Positions 24,145-38,018 of a DNA stretch of 64,000 nt are shown one piece after another (position 1 is the stretch's first letter; each line of letters begins with the position of its first letter). The DNA comes from Ophiosphaerella korrae (taxonomy: Eukaryota; Ascomycota; Dothideomycetes; Pleosporales; Phaeosphaeriaceae), in NCBI GenBank assembly GCA_028456385.1, contig JALNQF010000161.1, positions 1-64,000 of the forward strand, given 5' to 3'. The translations under genes and the position numbers were made by a program. The notes below the pieces were generated by a model. The model was not told the DNA's origin. It searched no databases and saw only the letters and a list, made by a program, of their open reading frames with translations.

Positions 24145-25098
24145 AATATCCATCTGGTACGCGCTGCCGCACCGCGCAGGGGCGGCATACGATTGAGCGT
24201 CCTGATCGTGTTAGAATAATATTCAAATTATCACGATATTAAATTCGCAGCATTGGTGATACAATATTGGCACAACGTTATACTCGTCACGGTATTGAGA
24301 TTCAGCCGATATCAGTGGTGCAGGCAGGAGCAGTCCCAAGGACCCTCTAGGTTCCTTCACATGTACGCGTACGTGTCTTAATATATCTCTATATAGATAA
24401 GAACACTGCAGGTAGACACGGCTATAGATTAGTCAGTGTGTTGCACCTCTTCATCCTACGTGTGGCCCTTTTAGTTGGATATTCACCATTAGAGAGAAGA
24501 CCTAGAAGTTATCAAGACTATCCCTTACCTAGGTACTAAGATAGGGGTGAACATAGTGTCGCCATTCAATTTTAGAACCCCTACCAAGCTTTCTAGATGT
24601 TCTACTAAATTATTTAGTTAGTCTAGTGTAAGACGCGAGCTCTACTCTACTAGACAAAACAGCCTACAAAAAAGTGAAGAATAATCAACAACGTTGGTTA
24701 TCTTGAATAGAACAGCATGTATACGCTGCAGCCAATGTGCAGCCTTACACTTACTGCCCCGGCACCATTGACCCCTTTGCGGTACTCCCTCTTCTCAGGG
24801 AGGAAAAAACCAATTCTTTTGGATGGCACAGATCGAACATTTGAAAAGACGGGAGAGAATGACATAAAAGAACGGCATACCTATATTAACCGCAAGATGG
24901 TAGTTATATCTGCTAGGGTGTACTTATTTATAGTAAGAAAGCAGAAGTATAATGGTGTACCCTAATTCCTCAACAAAAATTATATTCAACAGCGCAGGTA
25001 AAGTAGTCTCCTAATATCGTTATGTACATTGCCATCACCACCTCATATCCCCAACCACAAAAACCTAACCCGCAAACTCTCCCCCTCATCCAAACCCA
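24145..25098. other. AT-rich intergenic region
   Basis: 954 bases with repeated tata/tagata stretches (for example 24380-24460) and no coding potential beyond a short frame at 24717-24965. It marks the end of the decayed stretch before TYW1. Confidence 0.5.
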
Positions 25099-27522
25099 CT
25101 AAAACTCCAACTCCACCTTTCTCGTCTTCACCACAACCTCCCCCCTCCCTCCCCCTTCCTCTTCCCCTTTCAACGCACCCACCTTCGGCCCCTTCCCCTT
25201 CCTCCAAACTCTCTCATCCCTCGGGTCAAACCCACCCCTCCCCCAAAGCGCCCAATCCTCCGTATCCTGTCCAACATAATCCTCAGGCCTCCAGGTCCCA
25301 CTCTCCCCACTGCCTCTCACTCTTCTATCACACAGCTCAAAAAAGCGCTCAAAGTCAATCCTCGTTGCCCACTTTCCCCTCGGCTTAAACCTCGTCTCGT
25401 CCGCGAGCAACACACAACATGAATGCGCGTGCTCGGCCGCAATACCGTAGGGCAAATCGCGGGCAACCAGTTCGGCTGCCAACGCGGTTACGAATTCGGC
25501 GATTTCGGCGTAGAAGGGGACGTTGGACATGGTGAGGCCTGCAGAGCCGGCGGCAGACGTGCCGCAATATGTGACGCCCTTGACCTCTACGAAAGCCGGG
25601 AGGGCGCGCTGGATGAGGTCTGCGTAACCAGCGACTTCGTCGGCCATGTTGAAGCCCTTGACAAGGGTGAGGCGGAAGACGGTGCGCTGTTGGAAGCGGC
25701 GGGCGCGCAGAATATCAAGGCAAGCACAGAAACGGTCCCAGAAGTCGCGGTGGAGGGGGCGATCGATTTTGCGGAGGGATTCCTTGTTTGAGGCGTCGAT
25801 ACTGACGTAGAGCTGGGTGACGGGGATAAGAGATGCGAGTTGTGCGGGGTGTTGTGCATTGCAGACGAGGAATGTGGATATGTGAGCGGCGTGCAGGAGG
25901 GAGAGGAGGGCATTGATATGCGGGTAGAAGATTGGTTCGCCGACAAGGGAGAGGGCGCAGTGGCGGATGCGCATGGCTTCGGTGAAACGGTCGGCGCGCA
26001 CGCCAGGCACGCCTTTCATCATTTTGATCTTTTTGTAGTGCGCGGCGGTTATGCCGGCGAAGATGAGGTCGGGGGGGTCGGTGATCCAGCGCCAGGTGGT
26101 GCCGACGGGGTTGGTGCCGTGGCGCCAGCAGAAGACGCATTTGTTGGAGCAGGATAGGGATGGAGTGGCTTCCATGCAGAGATGTGAGGCTATGCCATAG
26201 AAGGAGTACTTGTAGCAAGACCCGCGACCTCGAAGTGCAGATTTCGTCCAACGACAGATCTTTACTCCAGAGTGACTACCGATGATGGAGTAGCCTTGTT
26301 TTGTTAGGGCGGCGTATGTGGGTGATGTGGTTGGAACCATTTCTTTTGGTGCTGCCGTGGACTTGACGAGCGGCTTCGATGACTTGTAGGTTGTGAAATC
26401 AACAGGAACGGGTGTTGGGGAGAGATCGTTGGTCATAGAACCTAGGTCCTCAATCTCATCAACACGAGTAGCCTCGCCATTAGCATCTTCCAACTCTTCC
26501 TCGTCACTCTCTGCTGGATCCCCACTGCCTGGTACTCCTTCGCCCAAACCTCGCCCCTCTGCAATCTCCACTAATGCTTCTTGAACACCAACCCGCCACT
26601 CCTGTAATCGATCTGCGACATCTACCTTGACGTCTCCCATACCAAGTGGGTAAGCACGTTTTCTTCCGGTCAACCTCGCCATCCATCTATCAACCTCCCT
26701 AGCCTGACTGCAAAAGCCCTCCTCTTCTGTTGGCCATTCTTCCCGGTCGCCAAATCCGAATACCGAGTAGCCGAGCAAGGTCCTCAATGGCGCTGTATCT
26801 ATCCTGAAGTCGTTGTGAGTTTCTTGAAGATTCTCAAGGAAGTTGTCGAGCACGGTGTCAATGTTATAGGTTGGTAAAAGGATGATGTAGAAGTGCTTTA
26901 CATTTACGTCTCCTTTTGGCGGACTAATAAAGTAGTCGTCAAACTCGATGTAGGAAATGTCGTGCAATTGCGGCTCAAGGAATGAAGCCGATGGACTGCA
27001 GCCAGTTGTCCATTCTGTCAGAGTTTTGGCGAACTTGGTGGCGTGTCGCTCGGTTGTGCCAGATAGGGACTGGAAGAAGACGATGGGCTGGATCTTGTCT
27101 GTTGTATGATCGAAGCTAGGGCCTGGAATTATAGTCTTCTTCAACACCCTTCTTCCCTTAACTGTCTTTGGCCCCTTTCTTGGCTTCGTGATCGCAGCCA
27201 CTGCTACTGTATCATCCTCCACATGATTGCCAACGCTGAGATTGAGCGTCGTATTCTCAGGAAGCCATTCTGGTCGCAGCTCAAACTCTTCCTTCTCAAC
27301 CGGCGACTGTGTAACGGGTGACGTGGGCAGCTTCTCTCGGCGACCGCGTGCATGCACAACCAGGCGCACAATGGCTACGAGCGCGAGTGCAGAAAATAGG
27401 ACCGGTATGCGATGGTCGTGCCATATAAGGAGCAGTTCTAGAAAAAGTCAGCAAACTAGTTCATCGCCGCACATGCGATACCTACCAGCCGGCAGCTGCT
27501 CCAGATTGGTGAGCAGAGACAT
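25099..27522 (-). CDS. TYW1: tRNA wybutosine-synthesizing protein 1 (radical SAM, flavodoxin domain)
   Basis: Exons 27522-27486 and 27437-25099 give 791 aa. The short first exon encodes MSLLTNLEQLPA and is joined by a 48 nt intron (GTAGGT donor, CTAG acceptor). Residues about 13-35 form a hydrophobic anchor (LIWHDHRIPVLFSALALVAI). A flavodoxin-like domain follows (IVFFQSLSGTTERHATKFA, VFGFGDREEW), then the radical-SAM core with the CX3CX2C cluster in SLSCSNKCVFCWRH near residue 445. TYW1 condenses N1-methylguanosine-37 of phenylalanine tRNA with pyruvate carbons to form the tricyclic 4-demethylwyosine. It works directly upstream of the TRM12 product, whose gene lies 18 kb away in this window. 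The frame is clean. Confidence 0.95.
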
Positions 27523-28201
27523 TACGGTGGCGTACGAGAAGACGGACTGTTGCGCCTAGGAACTTTTGATCGCTCGCGTGGGGTTATGCGGGGTTTCATC
27601 GCATCATCTCTGATTGGTCAATCAACGACATACCATCAACAGCCTCACCTATCACTATTAGAAACGAGGGACTACCCAGTCATTTCGTGATATATGATAA
27701 GGTAATCTATGTACTTGCAAAATACCTAGTACCTAATTCAGTTCCAGTCACAGTTATAGTTAAATACCATTTTGTACCACATAGATTCTTACAGAGCACT
27801 TCAAATAGTCTAAGGCAGGTAAGCACCTGTAACAATAATTTTAACATCACTTCGGCATTCCTCAATCGAAGATCACTTCTTATTTGCATAGGCATTTTCG
27901 CGCCAGTCACAACATTAATCACGAATAACAGTCATGATTTCACATTTTAAGCATTCAGTGCCAAGACATAGCCTCGATTACACTAGGGCTGACTACGATT
28001 GGCGCGGCGCAAATAGACCTGTCTAAGGTCCTTGACATTGTGGCATGCTTCCCCTCTAGTTCTGGCTCAGCCAGCGCATTGAGCATCATCATCTTTGAAA
28101 AAGTTAACGAGGCCAACTCGATAACTATGACAGCGAGCTGAAGTAGTGTCTATTTTCAACGTATTCTCTAGCGAAGTGTGACGAGCGCAGTGACATGGCA
28201 T
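27523..28201. other. Intergenic region between TYW1 and PP2A
   Basis: 679 bases: the TYW1 promoter side and the 3' flank of the PP2A gene. AT-rich in the middle; no gene or repeat seen. Confidence 0.5.
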
Positions 28202-29428
<1,227 letters not shown>

Positions 29429-30047
29429 GGTTGTGGGGTGGTGGCGGGTGGTGGGGCGTCGCTTGTTGTGATGCAGAGCTGTCGAGGGGTTCCCCTTCCA
29501 CTTTGGCAGATGACGTGCAAAGGGCGAGCGAGGGCGAGCGAGGGCAAGCGAGGGCAGAAGAGGGCGCGCAACAGAGAGAGGGCCTGCAGCTATGCAAGTT
29601 AGAGACGCTTAGATGGGTATTAGAAGCAGCAGGCAGTAGCAGTGTCGGGCACGAGAGCGTATGGTGAATACTGAATAGCTAAGCACGGCAGCCCCATCCA
29701 ATGCATAGGGCTTGGCTTGGCCGGCCTGACTCGGGGCCGGAGAAAGGTATGACCGGGGCGCGGTCGTCAGATCACGTGCTGCGTGCTGTCGCGCAGGGGC
29801 GATAAGCGGCGATAAGGGCTGGACAAGGCTGCCTGGCGCAGCCTGGCTGCAGCCTGGCGCAGGCAAACAGGGCTGAGGCGCTGGGACCACATGTTTACCT
29901 TGGCACGCGGATAGCAACCGCAAGTGCAAGTGACCTCGCGTTCAGCTTCGCTTCCTCTCCCTCTCCCTCCCCACATTGTTGCAACTCGCAAGCCAACTGC
30001 ACTGCATCGCACTGCCCTCGCCTGCTCTGCATCCAGCTGTTGCCACA
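29429..30047. promoter_or_regulatory. Divergent intergenic region, PP2A / ULP1
   Basis: 619 bases between starts. A direct gagggcgagcgagggc-like repeat occurs near 29520-29570 in the PP2A leader, and CT-rich stretches precede the ULP1 ATG. No specific factor site is assigned. Confidence 0.4.
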
Positions 30048-32341
30048 ATGCCTCCCAAGCGCGCCCACGGGCACGCCTTCGCTCCCAGCGCGTCCATCAC
30101 CGATGCCGACACTACCCTGACCCAGGTTTGTTGGCACGCGCTGTGTATGCGGGTCCAAGCAAACTAACGCAATAACATCAGGGCCAGCCCGCCACGGCTT
30201 TCTCGTCGCAAGGCGCGCAATTTGTCCCAGGACAATGGCCCGTCGAGGATGAGTCCGGGTCAGCTGCCCTCGAGAGCGCATCCGACGCCAACGCCGCTCC
30301 CACTGCGCGCTCCCTCGTCTATTCCGTCGGCTGGTGGACCGCCACAGTTGCTATCCCAAACATCCTCGGTGCCCCTGCGCGCCTGGCCCTGCGCATCTTC
30401 CGCCGCCGGCGGTTCGTGGTCCAGCCCGTCGTCCGCGAAGATGGTGCGCGCAAGGTGCGCATCATCGACGGCGGCATCATCGATGAGCCATCTACTCCCG
30501 TCCCCGCCCTGAGGACCCAATCGCTTGCACAGCTGGAGCGTCGTGCGAGAAAGCAGCGCCTCCTCGCTGACACGGCGCCAGCACTACAAGGCCTTTGGGC
30601 GTGGATTTTCCGGTCTGCGGGCCTGTCGCAGGCACCCCAGGAGCCCACAGTCGCCTCTGCCGCCTCGCCTGGCAACGAAAGCGACAGTTCTGACGACTCG
30701 TGGGCCGACAACGTGTGGGCAAGCAACACGCCACCAATGGGTCCCGTGTCTGCCTGGGCTGCCCAAAACATCCACAAGCAGTTCTCTCCCAACACACACC
30801 GCGAAATCATCGCAGCAGCACCCGTGACGCCCATGCGCAAGCTGCTCGTCAAGAGGCAGCTTTTCAGCACCGCCGGCACGGCCATTCCAACCTCCCCAAC
30901 GGCCCTCCACACCGTTCCCTCGCCCTCCGTCCGCTCCCAGGAGCCAACAGAGCTGCAGAAACAGGCTTTCCAGGCCTCCGCCCTGAGGGCTAATGCGGCT
31001 GCAATTGCAGACAGCGCGCAGAAAGCCAGCCAGCAGCACAAAGCTCAGGCCTCGGCTCGGCGAAACAGTAACCCCGATATTGCGGGTGCTGAGCAGGCCA
31101 ATGACGTCTTATTTGAGACTGTGGACCTTGATCTCTCCTTCCTCCCCGATGCACCAGATGATGATGAAGAGGTCAACACGCAGACCCCAAAGAAAAGGGC
31201 GGTGACATGGGCACAATCCGCCACTACCAGGCCTTTCTACTGCGACGAGCGTGTCGCCGATATGCTGGATTCGACACTTGAAGCTGTCGTCTTCAGCCCC
31301 GCGAAGCCCACTTACCGAGAAACCTCTGACGACACCTCTGGAGATGAAGCCCAAGAGGCCTCCCACTCGCCCCCCTCCTCACTCCCATCGGCCAGCAACA
31401 GCTCCGCCCTCTCTCCCAACAAGGTTGCAGTTGAATCAGCTGGCTTCACTGGCATCCCCGCATCCACCTGGGAGGACTCAGATGACTCTATCGACGAGTC
31501 CGCGATTTCCCTCGAGCTTCTCTCCGATCTCCAGCTTGATCTACAGAAGAAGCTGGCCCTTGCGCCTACCCCGCCCCCACCCGCGCCTATCAAAGCGCTC
31601 GTTACACCTCTGAGCAGTGAAGAGCTGGACACTCTCAATGCTGCTGCCGCAATGACGGATAACGGCAGAAAGCCAAATGCCGAGGTGGTTAAAATGAAGC
31701 TCAATGCGCACGATTTTGGTACCCTCTTGCCGGACCAGTTCAACGGTGACCGTAGGGCCTGGCTCAACGATAACATCGTGAACGAGTATATGTCCATTCT
31801 TGTTGCCCAGGTCAAGAAAGATGCTAATTATAAACATGAGCGTGGCGGACCAGCACCCTCTGTACACGCCTTCTCCTCTTTTTGGTATCCTACTATCAAA
31901 AAACGCCCCGCAAGCGTGGCGCGCTGGGCCAGCCGATTCCAGCTCGCTGGTGCACAATATCTTGATGCTGACATTCTCTTCTACCCAATCTGCGATGCCG
32001 GTCATTGGCGTCTTCTTGTTGTCAAACCCAAGGGGCGCACCATCGAGTACCTCGACTCTCTCGGCGGCCCTGGAGCGAAGTATGTCGAGACCATGAAGGA
32101 GTACCTGGCGAGCGAGCTCAAAGAGTTTTACATTGAAGCAGAATGGACCGTCATCCAGAAGCAACGCTCCACCCGACAAGTCAATGGCAGCGACTGCGGC
32201 ATCTTTACTATTCTGAATGCGCTTGCACTCCTTCGTGGAGAGCAGCTCAACCGGGTCCTATCCTGCGACGGCATGCAAGATGCTCGAGAGCGTGTCGCCA
32301 TTACCCTCATGAACGGCGCACCCACCACCGAACTCGATTGA
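30048..32341 (+). CDS. ULP1: Ulp1-type SUMO protease (peptidase C48)
   Basis: Exons 30048-30125 and 30182-32341 give 745 aa (intron 56 nt, CTAAC branch site). The C-terminal cysteine protease domain (about residues 530-740) contains WLNDNIVNEYM, the catalytic His in DAGHWRLLVV (about 633), Asp in IEYLDSLGG (about 649), and Cys in NGSDCGIFT (about 697), with the Gln of the oxyanion hole in RQVNGSD. Ulp1-type enzymes process the SUMO precursor and remove SUMO from conjugates. The long N-terminal half is Ser/Pro/Ala-rich, probably disordered, and includes a basic IFRRRRF patch; in relatives this half directs nuclear-pore association. Placing the catalytic domain at the C-terminus fits Ulp1 rather than Ulp2. 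Confidence 0.9.
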
Positions 32342-32997
32342 ACTTTGATTCGCTGTTCATATCTTCCATCACACACTCGTCCACTAGACCTTCAACGTAC
32401 CACCCAGCTTGGTACTCGGCATCTGGACTGTGACCTTTGCTTCTCGTCTGTATTATCACCATGTACCATCTTCCAGCGAACCTGTAATCGATCCACTCTT
32501 CCATGTGGTCTGGTCTAGGGCTTACTTTTCTTATTGAGAGTTTTGCCTTCATTGTCTCCGGCGTTTTATACGCATCGACCTGTGAACGAGCCACTGTTTC
32601 ATGGTCGGGTCTGGATACAGTTTATCCTTGAGGTTTCCATTACTTGCTTTTGATTTTCGGAACGTGGTTTTGTTTTATGGTTTTTGTTTTGCACCCGTTA
32701 ACCAGTAAAGGATCCACCTCGTGTGGTCTGGCCGGAGCATGTTTTTGTTTACTTTGGCGTTTACTCTCGCTGAGCGAGGCTCACGACTGATGACCGCGAT
32801 ACCCCATGACGACCTGTACAACAATGCGCACAGCATAGCATAGCACAGCGCGACGAGCAAGGACTCGTAACTTAGTAATACACCAGATGATAATTGCATA
32901 ATGCCTCCCATATGTAACGTGATTGATTATAACATTTCCACAAAATACAGTCTCTGCCACATCGATACCAATTTATTCTCCTCCGAGCTCATTACTC
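32342..32997. other. Intergenic region with a degenerate minus-strand motif
   Basis: 656 bases between converging genes. On the minus strand three short segments, spaced about 100-115 bp (near 32500, 32600 and 32710), share a Pro-Asp-His/Pro...Trp pattern in translation and a CCAGACC core in DNA. They lie in different frames or are separated by stops, and no gene is assigned. Confidence 0.4.
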
Positions 32998-34093
32998 CTA
33001 CTCTGCAATCTTCACAACCACCTTCCCAAAGTGCTTCTGCTCCCACACATACTCATACGCCTCCCGCACCTCCCCAAGCCCAAACACCCTCTCATCCACC
33101 ACCGGCTCAATCCCCCCGGCCTCAATCGCAGCACACATATCCTCCAGCATATCCCTCGACCCAACCAACACCCCCCGCACCGTACATATATTGTTCAAGC
33201 ACTCGAGGAAACTCGGCTGCTCGCCGCGCCCACCAATGAACCCGATAATCGTAATCACCCCGTCGATACACACCGCCTTGAGTGACTGCGCCATCGTCCG
33301 CGAGCCCCCGACTTCCACCACGTGCTGCACGCCCAGCCCTCCCGGGGACAGCTTGGCCGCGACCTCGCCCCAGTTGGGCGTGGAGGTGTAGTCGATGATG
33401 TGATCTGCGCCAAGCATCTTCAACTTCTCCGCTTTGGCCGCGCTGGACGTGGTCGCGATGACGCGCGCGCCCGCCGCCTTGGCGAACTGCAGCGCAAACA
33501 GCGAGACGCCGCCGGTGCCCTGCGTGAGCACCGTGTGTCCCGGCTTGAGGGCGCGGGACGTCAGGCCGAACAGCGCGTTCCAGGCTGTGAGGGCGGCGCA
33601 GGGGAGGGTAGCGGCCTGGGCAAAGGAGAGTGTAGCGGGCATGGCGACGAGGCCTGTTTCCGGGAAGATGGCGTGGGTGCGCAGCGTGCCGTCCAGGACG
33701 CCACCGAGGCCGGTTAAGAGGGCGGCAGGGGTGAGTGAGCCGGAGAGGTGGGACTGGTTGAAGAGGGTGATGACTTTGTCGCCTGGTTTGAAGCGGGTGA
33801 CGCGGGGGCCGACGGCTTCGATTGTGCCGGCGCCGTCAGAGCCGGGGACGACGGGAGATTTAGTTGGGAAGGGGTATTTGCCTTTGGGAATAGCGAGGTC
33901 GCGGTAGTTGAGGGAGGCGGCGTGGACTGCGGTGTTGTTAAATGTATTGACACTTAATTTGTAGGAGAGGCATGCTCTTGACTAGGACGTCTCCATCGCC
34001 TAGCTCTGGAAGTGCGACATTCTCTTCGAACTTCAGGGTGTCGAAGCCAGTCGTTGCTGATATGGTCCACTGGTTGGATGTTGTTGGGGCCAT
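32998..34093 (-). CDS. Zinc-independent MDR oxidoreductase (quinone-reductase-like)
   Basis: Exons 34093-33976 and 33926-32998 give 348 aa. The intron uses a GC donor (GCATGC) and a GCAG acceptor. Only this choice yields the family sequence LVKIHAASLNYRDL, so the intron is a GC-AG type or a mutated GT donor. The enzyme core shows the GroES-like start, VVPGSDGAGTIEAVG, and a Rossmann region with TQGTGGVSLFALQ, followed by ARVIATTSS. The structural zinc Cys cluster of classical alcohol dehydrogenases is absent, so it belongs to the zinc-less quinone oxidoreductase-like group that uses NADPH. The substrate cannot be told from sequence. It converges with ULP1. Confidence 0.87.
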
Positions 34094-35394
34094 TGTGTGC
34101 TGTCAAGTATACCAAGATTAGAATCTCCCAGATGGAAAAGCAGAAATTGAGCAAAGTTCTGACTGCTTAAGTACACTGCCATGACGCTAGTATTGCGAAA
34201 TAATTTCTAAGCTGTTTTGTTGTTGAGCATCATTTTGCCAACGGTTGACAACGGTTGACCTCGTGGTGACGCAAGAATACAAGGGCTCCTAGGTCTTGAC
34301 TGTCGGCAGATGGATATTATCCTTGTCGGTAGTCAACATGTCCCGAGTAAACACCTAGAAAAGTCCGGCCGAATCATGATGGTCAGAAGGAGATGATGTT
34401 GGACGGTGAGGGCTCGAGGTACGCAGTCAACTGGTACCTGGATTGGTCAGCGTGTTGTCGACTTGAGTTCAGGAAAGGCATGAGATAGTAGCGCGAGGCT
34501 GCATGCCACCCCACAGAATCTCGGCCCGCTCCTAAGACTCTTACCGGACTGTACGTACATGTGTGCCTATTCATCAATTAGAACACACAAAGCTTATTAG
34601 TCGTTTTGGGGTCTTCAACACGCTCTTGTCATTGCCCATCCTAGCTTCCTTACAAATCAATACCGTCGACTCGGTCGCAAAATCAAGCACTAGCAACAGG
34701 CGATGTACAAGTAAGCTATCAGAAAAAGGTGGATCTGACCGAGTGGACACACGTAGTTATGTGTGCGGCACGATAATGTTGGTAAGGCTGGCCCTAAGAC
34801 CAGCTAGCCACATGCCCAACTTGCGTGTGGCGCATGCGAATCTTCTGAACGCGATAGCCCGATACAGATAGATCTCTTATCGCGTAGTCCAATAAATGAC
34901 TAGCGGTCACTATCTATGGTACACAACCAAGGCCGATGAACACCGTTGTCTCGCTAGCTCTTCCTTCTCGCCAAAATATGTCCAGCTTGCACAGCATCCA
35001 CAGGTCTATATCGGACCCCGCTACCAATCATGAAGCCCAATTCAGCTGTTAAGCGAGCTCAGCCGCCAGCCACCGCATGCAGCGCCGTGCTTGGTGCGTC
35101 CTAGCCCGGCCTGGCTGAGGCCTCGCCCGCATTCTGCACCTGGGCAGCTTCGCTGTTAAAGGATCGGGAGTCGACGCCGGCCATGTCGCAACCACACGTA
35201 CAGCCCGTGGGCGGGTCACTTCGCTGTCAATTTCATCTTTCGACACCAAGATTCCTTTTGACGGAGATCTTCATTTCTTTCGGTTCGCGTCGAGCTTGCA
35301 CCTATCCGTCCTAACAAGCGAGTGCCGCTCCGCTATTGCAACCGTAAATGTTAGCTTTGCCATAGATATTCCGGAGGCCGCTCTCTGCCACGCA
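34094..35394. other. Intergenic region, no gene seen
   Basis: 1.3 kb between the divergent MDR gene and the membrane-protein gene. A short duplicated string (caacggttga twice near 34240-34256) is visible. No open frame or RNA gene is supported. Confidence 0.5.
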
Positions 35395-37795
35395 ATGTCT
35401 TCTCGAGGACCACAGTCCGCCTACTCCTCCCATCCAACGTCGCCGACTACGCCTCCTGCCCGGCACGATCCATTTTCACCAGCCGCCGACCCAGTCGAGC
35501 TATACGATCTTCCGCGACAGTCCTCGAATCACGACACACATGGTTCACGTGGCGTATCCCCCCTCCAATCTCCCGATCCAGATGACCTTTCACGAGGACG
35601 AAATAGCTTGCGTCCAGACTCATATTTTGGCCTGTCACTAAACAGCGGCGGACAGTATGCACCGCTTCTGGGCCAAATTGAGAGCCCCAGTCGGCCTTCC
35701 ATACGAGGTGGAAGAGAGTCTACGTATACATTAAACTCGCTTTATCAAACCAAGCAGGTGGATGCAGATACACAGGCATTGGTTGACCGCCGGGCTGGTG
35801 AAATCGCGGAATGGCACATACATTGGACGACGCCTGCTATCATTGCGGTCCTCTTCATAGCAGGCGTAGGTGCTGCTGTAGGACACCATTTCTTCTACAT
35901 GAGTCTTCATGGGGAGCCAGCACACGATCAGTTGAAAATGATTCGATACGGTACAGCCTTGGCATTCTTTGTCAAGAGCACGCTTGTGGGAACAGCTATT
36001 ATTTGCAATCGACAGCGTATATGGCGAACGTTTCGTCGCAAAGCTATGACGATAGATGGCATTGATGGCCTATTCTCTGCACCCGAAGATCCTACCCAAT
36101 TTTTCATTAACATGGAGATGTGGAAGAACGGAAAATTGGCGACCTTTATGGCGCTCTGTTCATGGTGAGTCTGTAAATGTTCATTGAAGAAATTTACTTA
36201 CGAAAGCAAGGTTGATTCCAATTGCTTCTGTCATGGCTCCAGCTTCATTGACAGTTCAATTAACCAACTTCGACGTCAATGAGACATGCAATAACGTGGC
36301 AACCCTCAACTTTACGCATGAGTCGACATTCAATTTCCGAAGAACTAGCCAGGACGGACCTCGCCGTGCCTCAGCGTCATACTATAACACGACTGATTTA
36401 GCTGGCACCAAGGAAGGCTTCTTCGACTATTACGATCAGCCATCGAAAAATGTTCGACGCTTGGCGATTAGCGCCGCGTATCTGCGGCGGCCTCAAACGC
36501 GTGAGAGAGCTGCCATCACTTTTTGCGGTGCTGGATGGAATTGCACGTACACAATCAACTTCGAGGGCCCGGGCTACAAGTGTAATGACATTACCGATGC
36601 TCCTCCGCCAGACACACCAATAAAGCTGAATCAGCTTGCTCCTCAAGGAAACTTTACATACCTCGCCGAAGTTGATCAAAATGATTACAAGTCTCCTCAA
36701 GTCGACACAGTCGGCGGCGTCCCGAGGCAAGGCCCGCCTTATCCGGCATCACTAGGCGTATTTGAGAGCGAACCCATCCTTTGGATCGGTTACTCTAACC
36801 AAACGAACACAACTTACGAGCCCAGTTCACCCTACGCAACCAAGTGGAAAGTAGTCCAAGAACCAAGAATGTTCAAGTGCGTCATGTACCACACCAACTA
36901 CACTTTCGAAATGAGCTATCGCCCTCTCCAAACCGCCGTCCTCAAACGACGAGACTTTATCCGCCCAGTCATCGACACTACTCTCCGCGAAGCCACCGGC
37001 AACACCAGCCGCTGGACCGCCTCGCCGGCAACCAACTTTATCCGCCCCAACACCGACCCCGAAGTCTACAAGCTCACCGCTGCCTACCACTCCATGGGCT
37101 CCCTCCTCCGCAACTTCCTGCGCGGCTCCGTCGAAAAAACAACAGACACATTCATCATCACGCGCTCCGACATTTCCGAAACTCGCCTCATGGACGCGCG
37201 CAGCTCGCACCCGTCCTCAACACTCATGTCAGATGTCCAATCCCTCTTCGAAGAAATGCTCATCAGCCTCCTCTCCGAACCCACCCTCGTCGTCGCGGAC
37301 TCGGCCTCCCTGCCCTGCATCAAAACCATGACCCGCAACACCTTCCGCTACTGGAAGCGCTACCTGTGGATCGGGTACACGGCCGTCATCAGCGTAACGT
37401 TTTGCTTCGTGCTCATCGGCGCGTGGTCGATATGGCAGAACGGGGTTGCAAGCGATGTCCTGTTTTCACGCATCATGGTTACCACACGCAATCCCACGCT
37501 CGATCATTTGAGCGTTGGCGCCTGTCTGGGCGGTGACCCCTTTCCGAAGGAACTTACCGAGACGAAGCTAAGGTTTGGCGTCTTGTTAGAGGATAATCCG
37601 CGCGAGGGGCCGTTGGGGACCGTTGAGCATTGTTGCTTTGGGACTGTTGGGGAGACGAAGGAAATTGTTAAGGGGGGGACGTATGCGGGGTTGGCGAGGT
37701 TTAGGGGGAGGCGGTGGGTGGAGAAGAAGGGGGGTGGGAATGAGGAGGGGAGTGCAGATGAGAAAGAGGGTTTGTTGAGGGGAGTGGAGAGGTGA
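35395..37795 (+). CDS. Fungal-specific multipass membrane protein
   Basis: Exons 35395-36164 and 36211-37795 give 784 aa; a Trp codon is split by the 46 nt intron. The first about 150 residues are Ser/Pro-rich and cytosolic-looking. Membrane segments follow near TPAIIAVLFIAGVGAAVG, ALAFFVKSTLVGTAIIC, and a third formed across the splice (FMALCSWLIPIASVMA). A large loop with many Asn-X-Ser/Thr sites, suggesting an extracellular or lumenal domain, precedes the last helix near WIGYTAVISVTFCFVLIGAW. The family is common in Pezizomycotina and is often labelled formylmethionine deformylase-like in databases; I see no deformylase motif, and that label is probably wrong. Function is unknown. The start chosen is the Met of MSSRGPQ rather than the upstream in-frame Met at 35296. 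Confidence 0.8.
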
Positions 37796-37878
37796 GGGCG
37801 GTTGTGGCGTTTACTTTCGATTTTGGAGTGTGGTTGTTTTGTGTATATCTTTAGATTTAATACGATAATAAGATACCC

Positions 37879-38018
37879 TTGTTCATGGCTGGATTTGTTG
37901 ATGTGCCCTGAAATTAATTTTTGTGCTTTATCGATACATAAAGCCAGAACTTATGTCATAGAGGGTGATAGAGACTACCACTAAATATAGATCTGATTAC
38001 ACGGTATATGTTATTAAC
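37879..38018 (+). repeat. Dispersed repeat R1, copy 1
   Basis: About 140 bases match, in the same orientation and with scattered mismatches, the segment at 58718-58858. The shared core includes atttttgtgctttat and aaatatagatct. It lies just after the membrane-protein gene; the other copy lies upstream of the HeLo-NACHT-WD gene. Confidence 0.8.

Noticed and set aside
32307..32594. 95-codon minus-strand frame overlapping the ULP1 end
   Set aside because: No family, no splice context; kept only as a motif observation.
33322..33717. 131-codon + frame opposite the MDR gene
   Set aside because: Antisense shadow of a well-supported coding exon.
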